NCBI GenBank assembly: GCA_017435365.1
Contig: JAFSFD010000049.1
Coordinates: forward strand, 1 to 56,005
Direction: 5' to 3'
Length of the DNA stretch: 56,005 nucleotides
DNA from: Akkermansia sp.
GTDB taxonomy: Bacteria > Verrucomicrobiota > Verrucomicrobiia > Verrucomicrobiales > Akkermansiaceae
Part shown: positions 34,183 to 44,900 of the stretch, piece by piece
Position numbering within the stretch: the first letter of the stretch is position 1
Layout of the letters: every line of letters begins with the position of its first letter
Notes under the pieces: model-generated
Seen by the model: only the letters and a program-made list of their open reading frames with translations
What the model was told of the DNA's origin: nothing
Database searches by the model: none
Position numbers and translations under genes: made by a program

Positions 34183-35738
34183 CCTTGCGCTTGTACGGCC
34201 AGGGCCTCCAGCGAGATGTTGCGGTTCACGGCGTTCAGGTAGGCGCGGGCAGAGGCTTCAATCACGTCCGTGGCGGCGCCCTTGCCGGAAACCGGCTTGC
34301 ATTCGCAGGCACCGAACTGCACCTTCACCGTCACTTCACCCAGGGCATCCTGACCGATGGAAGTGGCTCGCACATTGTAATCCACCAGGGCGCCCTTGCT
34401 CTTAGTGATGCGGTCGATAGCCTTGAAGCAGGCATTCACCGGGCCGTTGCCGATGGCGCAGTCCATGTAGAGCTTACCGTCCTTCTCCAGCTGCACGGTG
34501 GCGGTGGGGCGGGCGGCGGAACCGGCCACGAACTGGATGTCCACCATCTTCCAGGTGCCGTCGCAGGTATCCAGCGAATCGTTCACCAGGGAAGCCAGGT
34601 CATCATCGTACACAAACTTCTTGCTGTCGCCCACCTTCTTGAAGCGCTCGAATACGTGGGAAATCTCGGCATCGGAAAGGTTGTAACCGAGCTTCTCCAG
34701 GCGGGCCTTCACTGCGGCGCGGCCGGAATGCTTGGTGAGCGGAAGCTCCGTCTCGCCCCAGCCCACTTCGGCAGGGTCGATTACCTCGTAGGTCTCGCGC
34801 TTGGCCAGGATGCCGTGCTGGTGAATACCGGAGCTGTGAGCAAAGGCGTTCTCGCCCACGATGGCCTTGGAGCGCTGCACGGCCAGGCCGCTCATGCTGG
34901 CCACCACGCGGCTGGTCTTCACGATTTCGCGGGTCTCCAGGTTATGCGGCTTCTCACCTGCGGCAAAGCCGAAGGCCTCCGGGCGGGTGGAAAGAGCCAT
35001 GGCCACTTCCTCAATAGCGGCGTTACCGGCGCGCTCGCCAATGCCGTTGATGGTGCCTTCCACCTGGCGGGCACCGGCGGTCACCGCAGCCAGGGAGTTG
35101 GCCACAGCCAGGCCGATGTCGTTGTGGCAGTGTACAGAAATAATGGCTTTGTCGATATTCTTCACATGCTTGACCACATAGTCAATCATGGCGATGTATT
35201 CCTGCGGCGTGGTGAAACCTACGGTATCCGGCAGGTTCACCGTGGTGGCACCGGCCTCGATGACGGCCTCCACCACCTGGGCAAGGTAGTCGTGCTCGGT
35301 GCGGCTGGCATCCTCAGCAGAGAATTCCACATCATTCACCAGGCTCTTGGCCAGTTTCACACCGGCCACCGCCATCTCGATAATTTCCTCCTTGCTCTTC
35401 TTGAGCTTGAACTCGCGGTGCAGCGGGCTGGTGGCCAGGAAGGTATGAATGCGGCCTCGATCCCCGGCGGGTGCCACGGCGGCGGCAGCGCGGCGGATAT
35501 CGTTCTCCACGCAGCGGGCCAGACCGGCTATGCGGCACTTCTTCACCGTGTTCGCAATGGTGAACACGGCCTCGAAGTCGCCATCCGAAATGCAGGGGAA
35601 GCCGGCCTCGATGATATCCACGCCTAGCTTTTCGAGCTGACGGGCCACCTCCAGCTTCTGCCGGAGATTCATGGAAGCTCCCGGGCACTGCTCACCATCG
35701 CGAAGCGTGGTGTCGAAGAATAATACTTTGTCGCTCAT
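34176..35738 (-). CDS. leuA: 2-isopropylmalate synthase
   Basis: A 520-residue enzyme condensing acetyl-CoA with 2-oxoisovalerate, the first step of leucine synthesis. The catalytic TIM barrel starts FFDTTLRDGEQCPG with the conserved Arg-Asp. HCHNDIGLAVANSLA holds the metal histidines, and GIHQHGILAK and PLTKHSGRAAVKARL follow. The C-terminal regulatory LeuA dimer domain (about 390-510) is present, so leucine feedback is expected. It has its own promoter and a roughly 30-nt leader, too short for a leader-peptide attenuator. Confidence 0.95.
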   Translation of the reverse strand: MSDKVLFFDTTLRDGEQCPGASMNLRQKLEVARQLEKLGVDIIEAGFPCISDGDFEAVFTIANTVKKCRIAGLARCVENDIRRAAAAVAPAGDRGRIHTFLATSPLHREFKLKKSKEEIIEMAVAGVKLAKSLVNDVEFSAEDASRTEHDYLAQVVEAVIEAGATTVNLPDTVGFTTPQEYIAMIDYVVKHVKNIDKAIISVHCHNDIGLAVANSLAAVTAGARQVEGTINGIGERAGNAAIEEVAMALSTRPEAFGFAAGEKPHNLETREIVKTSRVVASMSGLAVQRSKAIVGENAFAHSSGIHQHGILAKRETYEVIDPAEVGWGETELPLTKHSGRAAVKARLEKLGYNLSDAEISHVFERFKKVGDSKKFVYDDDLASLVNDSLDTCDGTWKMVDIQFVAGSAARPTATVQLEKDGKLYMDCAIGNGPVNACFKAIDRITKSKGALVDYNVRATSIGQDALGEVTVKVQFGACECKPVSGKGAATDVIEASARAYLNAVNRNISLEALAVQAQGN

Positions 35739-35773
35739 ACTAGACGTTTCTATTGTTGGTTAAGGAAAACCCC

Positions 35774-35801
35774 ACTATACAGAAATGCCGCACGAAATCA
35801 A
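35774..35801 (-). promoter_or_regulatory. Promoter of leuA
   Basis: TTGATT (35801-35796), a 16-bp spacer and TATAGT (35779-35774) on the minus strand. The spacer contains one arm of the GCCGCAC/GTGCGGC hairpin (35785-35819), which may end the upstream ferritin transcript. Confidence 0.75.
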
Positions 35802-35890
35802 GCTGATTGTGCGGCATGATTTAGAATCTTTCCAAGAAGCCCATCTCCAGCCGAAGAGATGGGTGCGGAAAGCAACCAAAAGCGGGGGCA

Positions 35891-36391
35891 TTACTCCCAC
35901 ACCTGGGTGGTGCGGGCAGCAAGTTTCTGATCCAGGCTCAGGAGTTCATCGATTCGGGTACCGCAAAGGGTCATGATATCCACAATTTCCTCCACCTGGA
36001 GCTCCTCTTCCACCTGCTCCTTCACATAATCGAAGAGGAGGCACTGCGTGGCATATTCCTTTTCTTCGCGGCAGAGGGTCAGCAACTCGTGGATGGCAGC
36101 GGTTATTTTCCGCTCATGTTCCAGTGCCAGGCGGAACAAATCCAGCGGCGTTTCCCAGGAATACACCGGGGCCGCCACCGAGGGAATCACCACCTTGGCG
36201 CGGCGGTTCTCCAGGTGCGACACAAAGCGGAGCGCGTGGCCGCATTCCTCGCGGTATTGCTCGCGCATCCAGTGGCCCATGCCCGGCAGTCCATACTGCC
36301 GCAGGTTGCCGGAAAAGGCCAGATACAGGAAAGCGGATTCAAACTCCAGGCGGATTTGCTTATTAACGGCATCTACAATAATCGGGTTCAT
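35891..36391 (-). CDS. Ferritin (non-heme, FtnA-like)
   Basis: A 166-residue ferritin that oxidises and stores iron in a protein cage. The di-iron ligands are recognisable: Glu16 (RLEFESAFLYL), Glu49 and His52 (REECGH), a helix C glutamate in LEHERKITAAIHEL, and the helix D region VKEQVEEELQVEEI. The start at 36391 (MNPIIVDAVNKQ) was chosen because family members begin near this point; the frame stays open to 36556 but without ferritin features. It is divergent from the tonB-like gene, an apt pairing for iron homeostasis. Confidence 0.9.
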   Translation of the reverse strand: MNPIIVDAVNKQIRLEFESAFLYLAFSGNLRQYGLPGMGHWMREQYREECGHALRFVSHLENRRAKVVIPSVAAPVYSWETPLDLFRLALEHERKITAAIHELLTLCREEKEYATQCLLFDYVKEQVEEELQVEEIVDIMTLCGTRIDELLSLDQKLAARTTQVWE

Positions 36392-36504
36392 GGTGGTATC
36401 ATACCCGTGCCGGAAGCGTGTGTGTATCACTGTTAGCAAACAGTCAATTTTAAGACAGGCAGAAAGCTTGTGCGGCGCGGGCATTGGTGGCAAACTGGTG
36501 AATA

Positions 36505-37707
36505 GTGAATGAATGGCGGCAGAAACGATTTCGGCGGGTGCTTCTTTGCGTGGCACTCTCCGTTCTGCTGCATGTGCTGCTGGGTTTGCTCATTCTGCTG
36601 ATTCCGCCGCAGGAGAAAGTGAAGCGGGCCAAGCCTGCCCGCAAGGCGCGCCCGGTGAAAGTGCTGCGCACCGCTGCCCGCAAAAAAGCGGATGAGCAGA
36701 AAAAACAGGCCGCTGCAGCACCGAAGGAGGAGCCCCGAAAACCCAGCGAGCAGAAGCCCTTTGCCAAGACCAGCGCCGACACTCCTCAGGCCCCGCCCGA
36801 CCAGCCGGACCATGAGGGACAGCGCAGCACCCGCGCCGCCAGTGCCCCGGATGCCCGCCACCTGGCCAGCGCCGAACACGCCCCCGCCATGACCGGCGAG
36901 CAGAAGGAGGAAATCGTCACCTTTGACCAGAACCGGCAGGAGGGCGACCTGACACACGAAGGGAAGAGCACGCCGCCCACTCCCCCGCAGCCACCCGCCC
37001 CGCAGCCGCAGCCAGCCCCCCCGCAGCCAACCGCCGAAGCCCCGGCCGATGGGCAGCAAGACGGCACCGATGCCCCAGATGCCCGGGGGAAGGACGCCCG
37101 CGACACCGACATCGACGCCACACAATCCCTCACCCTCACGGATGACCTGAGCGGGCAGCTCAAACTCCGGCAGGAGGAACAAACCGAGCTCACACAGGAA
37201 CTCGAGCAGCAGGCAGCCCGCCTGGGCCTGCCCGGCGGCACCGGCAAGACCAGCACCCCCGCCGCGCAGCCCCGCCGCCCCCGCGTATTCTACGACCCCA
37301 GCCTGGCCGAGTGGGCCCAGAAACCCGGCTTCCGCACCAATGAACGCCGCAGCCGCAGCAGTGGCCGCTTTGTGCTGGGCCGCGGCGCTGCACTGAATGT
37401 GGCCTCCACCCCGCGCGGAGCATACGAGGCTCTGGTCTACCGCCGCGTAGCGCATTTCTGGTACATCGCGTGCGATGAGCACCGCGGCGATATCATCCCC
37501 GGCAAAATCACCATCAGCCTGCGCATCAACAAGCGCGGGCAGATCGACAGCATGGCGCTCATCACCCGCCGCGGCGCCAGCATCAGCCAGCAATCCTTCA
37601 CCTTCAAAGCCATCCGCAAAGCCAGTCTGCCGCCCATGCCCCCCGAGGTGCAGGCGGACGTCATCGGCGAGCTCATGGAACTCATCTTCGAATTCAACTT
37701 TGACTAA
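36505..37707 (+). CDS. TonB-like energy transducer
   Basis: A 400-residue protein with a short basic cytoplasmic start, one membrane anchor (VLLCVALSVLLHVLLGLLILLI, about 12-33), a long Pro/Lys/Glu/Gln-rich periplasm-spanning region, and a C-terminal domain (about 305-400) ending LPPMPPEVQADVIGELMELIFEFNFD that resembles TonB/TolA C-terminal domains. With exbB and exbD it should couple the proton gradient to outer-membrane transporters. A TolA-type role is an alternative. The GTG start at 36505 is the only in-frame start before the anchor and lies in a short GTGAATA, GTGAATG repeat. Confidence 0.8.
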   Translation: MNEWRQKRFRRVLLCVALSVLLHVLLGLLILLIPPQEKVKRAKPARKARPVKVLRTAARKKADEQKKQAAAAPKEEPRKPSEQKPFAKTSADTPQAPPDQPDHEGQRSTRAASAPDARHLASAEHAPAMTGEQKEEIVTFDQNRQEGDLTHEGKSTPPTPPQPPAPQPQPAPPQPTAEAPADGQQDGTDAPDARGKDARDTDIDATQSLTLTDDLSGQLKLRQEEQTELTQELEQQAARLGLPGGTGKTSTPAAQPRRPRVFYDPSLAEWAQKPGFRTNERRSRSSGRFVLGRGAALNVASTPRGAYEALVYRRVAHFWYIACDEHRGDIIPGKITISLRINKRGQIDSMALITRRGASISQQSFTFKAIRKASLPPMPPEVQADVIGELMELIFEFNFD

Positions 37708-37729
37708 TCACCCCCACCCGGAACACATC

Positions 37730-38311
37730 ATGAACGAAACCATCCGCCAATTCTTTGCCGCCTGCCATCCCTTCGGTCTGCCGTTGCTGGCCTGCTCTGT
37801 CATCATGCTGGCAGCCATACTCTACCACCTGCTCTACACCCGGCAGCACAAGTGCCTGAGCCAGCTGGAGGAAGTAGCCCGCGGCGAATGCTCCGCCTCC
37901 GCCTTGCAGGAACTCTGCCGCAAGGATGAACTCGTGCGCGTGCTCAGCTTCATCAACGAGCAGCCGGCCTCCCCTGCCCTGGAGCAGCAGGTCGAGGCCC
38001 GCCTGCGCTGCATCATCGACCGCCAGCGCGCCGGGCTCGCCACCATCAGCATCATCACCACCATTGCCCCCATGCTCGGCATTCTCGGCACCGCCTGGGG
38101 CCTGGTGGATATCTTCGGCGTGTTCGGCGCCCCGGATGCGCAAGACGGCATCGCGCTGGGCATTTCCAAAGCGCTGTATACCACCATCTTCGGCCTGGCA
38201 ATCGCCGTGCCGGGCACCATAGCGCTGAGCTGCTTTGAACGCGCGCTGGAGCGCCGCGCCGCCCGCATCAACCAGTGCTTCACCGACCTGCTCGCCAACC
38301 GCCTGTCCTGA
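37730..38311 (+). CDS. exbB: ExbB/TolQ-like proton channel protein
   Basis: A 193-residue MotA/TolQ/ExbB-family inner-membrane protein. An N-terminal membrane segment (LLACSVIMLAAILYHLLY) is followed by a cytoplasmic domain and then the two-helix channel part: ISIITTIAPMLGILGTAWGL and SKALYTTIFGLAIAVPGTIAL, with the conserved threonines and prolines. It lies 22 bp after the tonB-like gene and 8 bp before exbD. The start at 37730 is set by family similarity. Confidence 0.87.
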   Translation: MNETIRQFFAACHPFGLPLLACSVIMLAAILYHLLYTRQHKCLSQLEEVARGECSASALQELCRKDELVRVLSFINEQPASPALEQQVEARLRCIIDRQRAGLATISIITTIAPMLGILGTAWGLVDIFGVFGAPDAQDGIALGISKALYTTIFGLAIAVPGTIALSCFERALERRAARINQCFTDLLANRLS

Positions 38312-38319
38312 TTGATGCC

Positions 38320-38736
38320 ATGAAGCTCTACGAACGCCAATTCGCGCAACAGGGCATTCCCATCGTGCCCATGCTGGATATTCTCACCATCCTGCTCATC
38401 TTCTTCATCGTGCACACCGAGTTCAAGCGCCAGGTGAGCGTGCTGCAGCTGGATGTGCCCCAGACCCACCACCTGGCCGGCACCCAGGGCGACCGCAACA
38501 GCATCCTCCTCGAAGTGGCGGATGACGGCACCATCGCCTTCAACGGCAAGCTGGTGCCTGCCGAGCAGCTCGTCGCTGCCGTGCGCGAGCTCATGAAGCA
38601 GAACCCGCAGGCCAGGATTCAGGTCTCTGCCGCCGGTGGTTCCTCCATGGCCCGCTTCGTCGAAGTGCTCGATACCCTCACCGCTGCCGGAATCAACGTG
38701 GAGCAAGTCCCCGTGCGTATCGACTACCAGCCCTGA
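38320..38736 (+). CDS. exbD: ExbD/TolR-like protein
   Basis: A 138-residue partner of ExbB. A single membrane helix carries the proton-accepting Asp in VPMLDILTILLIFFIV (about residues 15-30), followed by a periplasmic domain typical of the family (DGTIAFNGKLVPAEQL, ARIQVSAAGGSSMARFVEVLD). An ATG three codons after another possible start (TTG at 38311) is used. It is last of three genes that form an energy-transduction set. Confidence 0.88.
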   Translation: MKLYERQFAQQGIPIVPMLDILTILLIFFIVHTEFKRQVSVLQLDVPQTHHLAGTQGDRNSILLEVADDGTIAFNGKLVPAEQLVAAVRELMKQNPQARIQVSAAGGSSMARFVEVLDTLTAAGINVEQVPVRIDYQP

Positions 38737-38752
38737 TATCCCGTTTCCCATG

Positions 38753-38855
38753 ACCATCGGGGCCCGTACCCCGATGGCTACAAACATCAATTTGTCGAGC
38801 ACTGGGACTTCTTCAAAAATGTTACTGATATTTCTATTACTTACATAATCTTCGG
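38753..38855. repeat. Hairpin, R1 remnant and R2 repeat
   Basis: After exbD there is a stem CATCGGGG/CCCCGATG (about 38755-38776) without a T-run, then an inverted R1 end (CTACAAACATCAATTTGTCG, 38779-38798), then an R2 stretch with CTTCTTCAAAAATGTTACTG and ATATTTCTATTACTTACA. Repeat pieces appear to have inserted next to each other here. Confidence 0.55.
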
Positions 38856-38898
38856 GACGCCGGCGGGCGCGCACCCGCAAGTTGGCCATCTTTCATTC

Positions 38899-38926
38899 TT
38901 GACTTCAGGGAGCATGCGGGTATACT
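38899..38926 (+). promoter_or_regulatory. Promoter of the giant surface protein gene
   Basis: TTGACT (38899-38904), a 16-bp spacer and TATACT (38921-38926), 36 nt before the ATG. One of the strongest promoters in the window. Confidence 0.8.
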
Positions 38927-38962
38927 GAGAGAGTTGTAGTTTTATTCCCTTTCCCTGCTGTC

Positions 38963-41900
38963 ATGAAACTCCACCTGAATCTCTCCCTCCGCCGCGCCCT
39001 CCTGAGCTCCCTTGCCGCCGTCAGCACGCTTTCCGGCATTTCACAAGCCGGTGTGGCGGATGAGCGTTATGATTTGCAGTATTATCTGGATTTTGCGCGC
39101 AATAAGGGTATGTTTACACCCGGTGCAATCGATATTTCCGTTTATTACAAGGACGGCTCCACTGTAACTAATCCGGTAATACCCATCATGCCTAATCTGG
39201 ATTCCTACGCGCAGCGCGGTCAGATTCTGATGGGGGCTCTATCTCCACTCGGGGGTGCGAACCTGGTGGCACCGCAATTCGTATCCAGCGCTCTCCACTG
39301 TTACGAAAATGATGTCTTTTTCCTTTCGGAAAACGCCGATACAAGTGTACAGTACACATCCACCGGATATACCGGCGAAGGGGCGGGTGACTGGAGTATG
39401 CAGCGACTCGACAAGATCGTGACAGAAGTCGCTTATACCCCAATGGCTACCGACGCTTTCATCAAGGGGCTCAAACAGAATGACCAACTCTACCGTCTGG
39501 GCAATGGCGGCACGTACGATACAAATGGCAACTCATTGCATTTGAACTCGAATACCTTGGGCGGCATGATCAATATTGAGACCATCAATCATGATTGGAA
39601 TGGCGCAGGAAATCACCGCATCTATGCTACACTTCGAGAGAATGATGCATCCGGCGACACACGCCCGCCATTGGAAATCGGCGTGACGCAGGGTGATAGC
39701 GGCAGCCCGATGTTTGCGTGGGATGAGAATAATCAGAACTTTCTCTACGTCGGCTTTCTTTCAGCTGGTTATCCGATAAGTAATTACGGAAACTTCCTGG
39801 TGATGCTGAGCAATCCGGGAAAATCGCAGGCTTTCATCGACAATTGCTCAACGGATGTCAGTTTTGCCGGGACTGAAACCATTTTGTGGGGGAATCAGAA
39901 TGCCAGCAGCGGCAAAGGGAACCTGACCCAAGGTGAAACTACTTACGAATACACAGGAAGCGGGTCGTCTAACACCCCATACGCCCACAAGGGGCTCGAT
40001 TTTTCCACCACCGATACCAGCCAGACACAAACACTGGAGCTTCAAGGCAGTGTCAACATGGGCGCAGGTGCACTCACCTTTGTAAACGGCAGCTGGAAAC
40101 TCACAGAAAAGGAGACAAGCTATACGTTCAACAGTGCCGGTTTTATCGTCAATGAAGGAGCCGAACTCACGCTGGAGCTGACAGCCTCTGCCGCCGAAGA
40201 GTGGCGCAAAGTGGGCGAAGGCACCATGACCATCGCCGGCAGCGGCAACAACGATGCCGTGCTGCGTGTGGGAGGTGGCGAAACGCAGTATATCATCGAA
40301 AAGGATGCTGAAGGAAATATCATCGGGTGTTCCCTGGGCAATAAAGGTGAGACCCGTCTGGACAGAACCGGTGGCTACGCCGCAAGTTCCGTGCGTCTCG
40401 AAGCTGGCGTAGCCACCATCGTGCTCATGCAGGATAACCAATTCAAGACCAATTCCGTGGCGGGTGACACTTTCACCTTCGGTAACAATGGCGGTTTGCT
40501 GAATCTGAACGGGCACGATTTGAGCTGGGGTGTTATCCGACAGGAAGGTTCCGGCAAGGGGGCCCGCATCGGCAATTTCACCCCCATGGGTGAAACTGCA
40601 CCTCAGAACGCCACGTTCACCTACACCGGCACCGGCACATTCGACGGTTGCTTCATGGACGAAGGTGCCGGCGATGGTAAGGCTCAGCTGGCAGTGAAGT
40701 ACAACAATGCCGAGAGCGGAGTCTGGACACTTACCGGCAATCACAGCAATGCCGGCGGGTTCACCGTGGAAGCCGGCACGATGAAACTGCAGGGTATCAA
40801 TACCCCCCATGTCAACATGACCGACCGTGGTGACTGGACCTACGCCACCGTGGAAGGATCGGATGTCACCGTCAAGTCCGGTGCCACATTCCAGCTCTCT
40901 CACCATGCACTCATGACCGGTAATGTCAATGTGGAGGAAGGAGGCAGTTTTGTCATTAACCAGACTGTGAATGCCGCCTCGGAATCCATTGGTGGCAGTT
41001 TGCGGCAGGACATGGTGCAGCTTGGTATCACCTCGTTTATCGGCAATGTGGTGCTGAATGGGGAAGCGTCCATGGTGGTGGCAACAGAGTCCCCTGTTGC
41101 CACAACGATGCAAGGCGATATCATCAACAAATACAATGTACTGATTCCCCTTCCCAGTAATCCGAATATCACGATGCCGGGACAGAAGTTCGCCACCTTT
41201 ACCAAGCAGGGCAGCGGCGTATTTGTGATAGATGGGCAGCTGCAAGTGCCGCTGGGCACGGTAGCGGAGGGCGGTCTGGTAGTCACAGATTCCTCCAATT
41301 TTGTTTCCACGGACTCTCCCACCAAGTGGACCATCAATGAAAAAGGCTTCCTGGCAATTCAGAGCCTTGATAATCAGACTGCCGTCGATTGCATCCACAC
41401 GGACTCCAAGGGTGTGCTGGCTCTTACAAGTAATCAGACAACGGCATTGGAACTTGATACTCACCAGAATCTCATCATCGGTGCGTGGGGCAATGTCACC
41501 TATGGAACGCTTGATACCGCACTCGGCACAGTAACCGATGCTGAGCATGGAGAAGTCTGGCGACTGGGCGGCGGCACCGGCACACTGACCGTCCTTTTCA
41601 AGCTGACAGGGGAAGCCGATTTGTTGGTTGGCAACGAGTGGTCGAGCGGCAGGGTGCATCTGGCCAACTCAGACAACGATTTTACGGGAAACATCTTCAT
41701 TCAGGGCTTTGGCAACACGCTTACCTATGAGGAAGGAGCTCTGGGGAATGCCTCCGTCTCACTGCCTTACGGCAATGCCATGAGCCTGACTTCGGCATCC
41801 CAGCTTTCCATCATCAACTCTGAATCGGATGGCATTCTGGCTGTTTCCACCAATGATGACCTGGATTTAACCGGCAAGTCCCTGTCCCTGGGCGCTCTGG

Positions 41901-44900
41901 GCAATCACACTTATTCCGGCACGCTGACGGTGAGTGATACATACCGCTTTGGCGGCAATGGGCACCTGACGCTTGATACGGCTCTGGATAGTGCCGATGC
42001 TATGCTGATTGATGGTCAGGGGAACTCCGGCAGCCATATCACCTTTGCCCGGGAGAATGCCTTCGATGGTTCCATCGTTGCAGGTGCAGGATTGGAACTG
42101 GCGGAGAAGAACAGCCGGGGTGATATTGCCATTCATGTGACTCATGCCAATGCCCTGGCGGCTACGGAATCCGTGCAGCTTCAGAAAGGCGCTATCCTCT
42201 ATACCGATGGGCGGGATGTGGCCGTGCGTAACCTTTCCGTTCAGAACGGTGCCTACATCGTCAACAACGGCGAGTCTGATATCACGCTGACATTGGACGT
42301 GAGCAACGGAGTCTCCACGAATATCGTAGATGGTGCTGTAGGCAACAATCTGAACACGGCCGGGCTGCACATCGTCAAAACCGGCCAGGGTACCCTCAGC
42401 CTCGGCAATAATACCTCATGGTCCGGCGGACTTACAATTAAGGAAGGTACCATAAAGGCCAGTGCCACCACCGATTCTTCCAGTTCCCTGGTGGGTCTGG
42501 GGGCTAGAGATATGAGCATCCGGGTGGAAGCCGGCGGCACGCTTGACCTTACCTTTGCCCACAGAAGCAGCGGAGATATTCACCAGACCAGCCTGCCGCA
42601 ATATGTATCAGGCACCGGCACCGTGCGTGTCTCCTCGGGTGGTGCCATCATGTTCACGGAAAAAGCCGCCGGCTTTGCCGGCACAGTGGAGGTGGCGGGT
42701 AACTCGCGCCTGTATATTGGCAACAACTTCATAGAATCACCCTCCAACAGCATGGTACACGGCAATCTCGACGTCTTCAAGGATGCTACAGTCCGGGTGA
42801 CAGAGGGAAGTCAGGCGCGCATTACCAATATGTTCCGCTACGGCAAGGGCGGAGCCGCTGCTGTCTCAACCAGCGCAGATTTTATCATCGCCGGCACAGG
42901 GTTCAAAGGTTCAGACAACGGCATGTATGGCTCCGGCTCACAACCGTTGTTGGCAGCATCGCTCAATGGTGGTGCATTAAGCATCGACCTTGGCTCAGTC
43001 ATCACCGGCAATGTGACCCTGGCAGACCACGCTACTATTGCCTCATGGTCGAACGGCAAGCTGGCCACCACCTGGAATAACTTTTCGTATGGTACCCAGA
43101 CCTATGGCCTGAAGAATGCACTGGGCGGCACTATACGCGGGCGCATTCTGGGTGAGGGGAAGACACTGACCATTGGCGGCAATGAAGGGATGACCTTTAC
43201 TGCGGATTCTGCCAATACATTCGGCAATCTGGTCATTGCCAACGGCAATGGTAACAATGACGACAAGTTTGCCCTGCGACTCAATGGCGGCAAGGCTGTC
43301 AACCAGACCAGCACCGCGCTGGGAATGGGAGATGTGACGCTGAATGCCGGGCTGATTCTCCGCCTGGCCGGCACCGGTACGGCCAACAATACCCATGTGC
43401 AGTATACCTACGCTAATGATATTTCCGCCGGGAATGGGGCAACGCTTCAGAGCTACAATATCACCAACCGCCTGACTGGTACGGTGAGTATGAGCGGCCA
43501 GTCCCTCAACCTCGCCACAGCCAACGGCGGTGTGCTGGAGCTGGCAGGCGGTATCTCCGGGGAAGGCACTCTCAACATAGCCGGCGGCTCCGTCATCTCT
43601 ATTGGCTCAGCCGGAGCCACGTTGAGCGCCGGAAGCCCGCAGTTCAGCGGCAGCATCGAGGCCGGAGCCGGGACAGATATCACGCTGGCTTCTTCCTCTG
43701 TGCTGAGTGACTCTACTTCCATCATCGGTTCAGAAAATCTGACACTGCGTTTCGGCGGTGCTGAGGATTACACGCTGGGCGGGATTTCCGGGACAAGTGC
43801 CCTGACGCTGCATTTCGATTTCACCAACACCCCGACAGCTGAGAATACCGACAGCTGGACGACGCTGAGCAGTACCATCTCGGCAGAGACAACTACTATT
43901 GCGCTGGATTTGAACCTTTTCAGCGATATTGAAAAAGGGAGCTATACCCTCATCAGCACTGCCGGCTCCGACACCACGTATCAGCTGGCCGATGATATGA
44001 ACGGCCGCCTGAGTCTTGTCACCAATGCGGAGGGTGCCTTGGTGCTCACGGTGGATGCGGATAATCGTCTTTTCTGGCGCACGGGCGGCAGCGGCAGCTG
44101 GAACACCACGGATGCCAACTGGTATTCGGATAAGGCAGCCGGACAGACTGCATTCAGCAGCAATGCCAATGTGATGCTGGATGACTCAGGGGTGCAGGAA
44201 GGGAACAGTTCTTCCGCCCGCGAAAGCATCAGCCTGGATGATTCACTGACAGTCGGAACCGTTGGTGTGCAGGAAGCCGCCTACGAATTGACCGGGACAG
44301 GCTCCCTCAGCGGCAAGTCGCTGGTGGTCGGCAAGGGGGCTAACATGAGGCTCAGCAATAGCGGTGGCAATACATTCAGCGAGGGAGTGGTAGTGAACCG
44401 GGCCGCGCTGACGGTGAGCGGCAATACCCTCACCGCGAATGTCAACGTAGAGGAATCCGGCCATTTCTCCCTGTCTGACAGGGCCACGCTCAACGGCAAT
44501 CTGAGCATCGCAGATGCAGTGGCAACCATCAGTCAATCCACCCTTGCCGGAGACATTGCGGCCAAGGGTAGTGGCAGCCTGGTGCTGGAATCGGCTGCGG
44601 TCAGCGGAGCTCGCCAGATTCGTTTTGAAGATGCCGGGGTGTTGTCGGCTGCGTCCGGAGTGACGCTCAGCGGCACATTCACCTTTGCGGCCAAGCAGCC
44701 CGTGCTGCAGGCAGAGGGCATGAGCATCAGCGGAGGTTCTCTCAGCTCCGCCGCTGCGTTGGAGACAGATACGCTGGCGCTGAACGGAGCATCGCTGAAA
44801 CTGACCCATGCGGCCGGTACAACAACGCAGATTGGAACTATCACCGGCAATGGCTCGCTGGTGAAAGAGGCTGCCGGGAATCTGAGTCTGGGGACAGCCA

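Noticed and set aside
35784..35819. leuA leader-peptide attenuator
   Set aside because: The hairpin overlaps the promoter and lies upstream of the start site; the remaining leader of about 30 nt has no leucine-codon peptide.
39848..41659. A 603-codon minus-strand frame inside the giant surface gene
   Set aside because: No motif, signal or promoter; lies in a repetitive beta-helix coding region that leaves antisense frames open.
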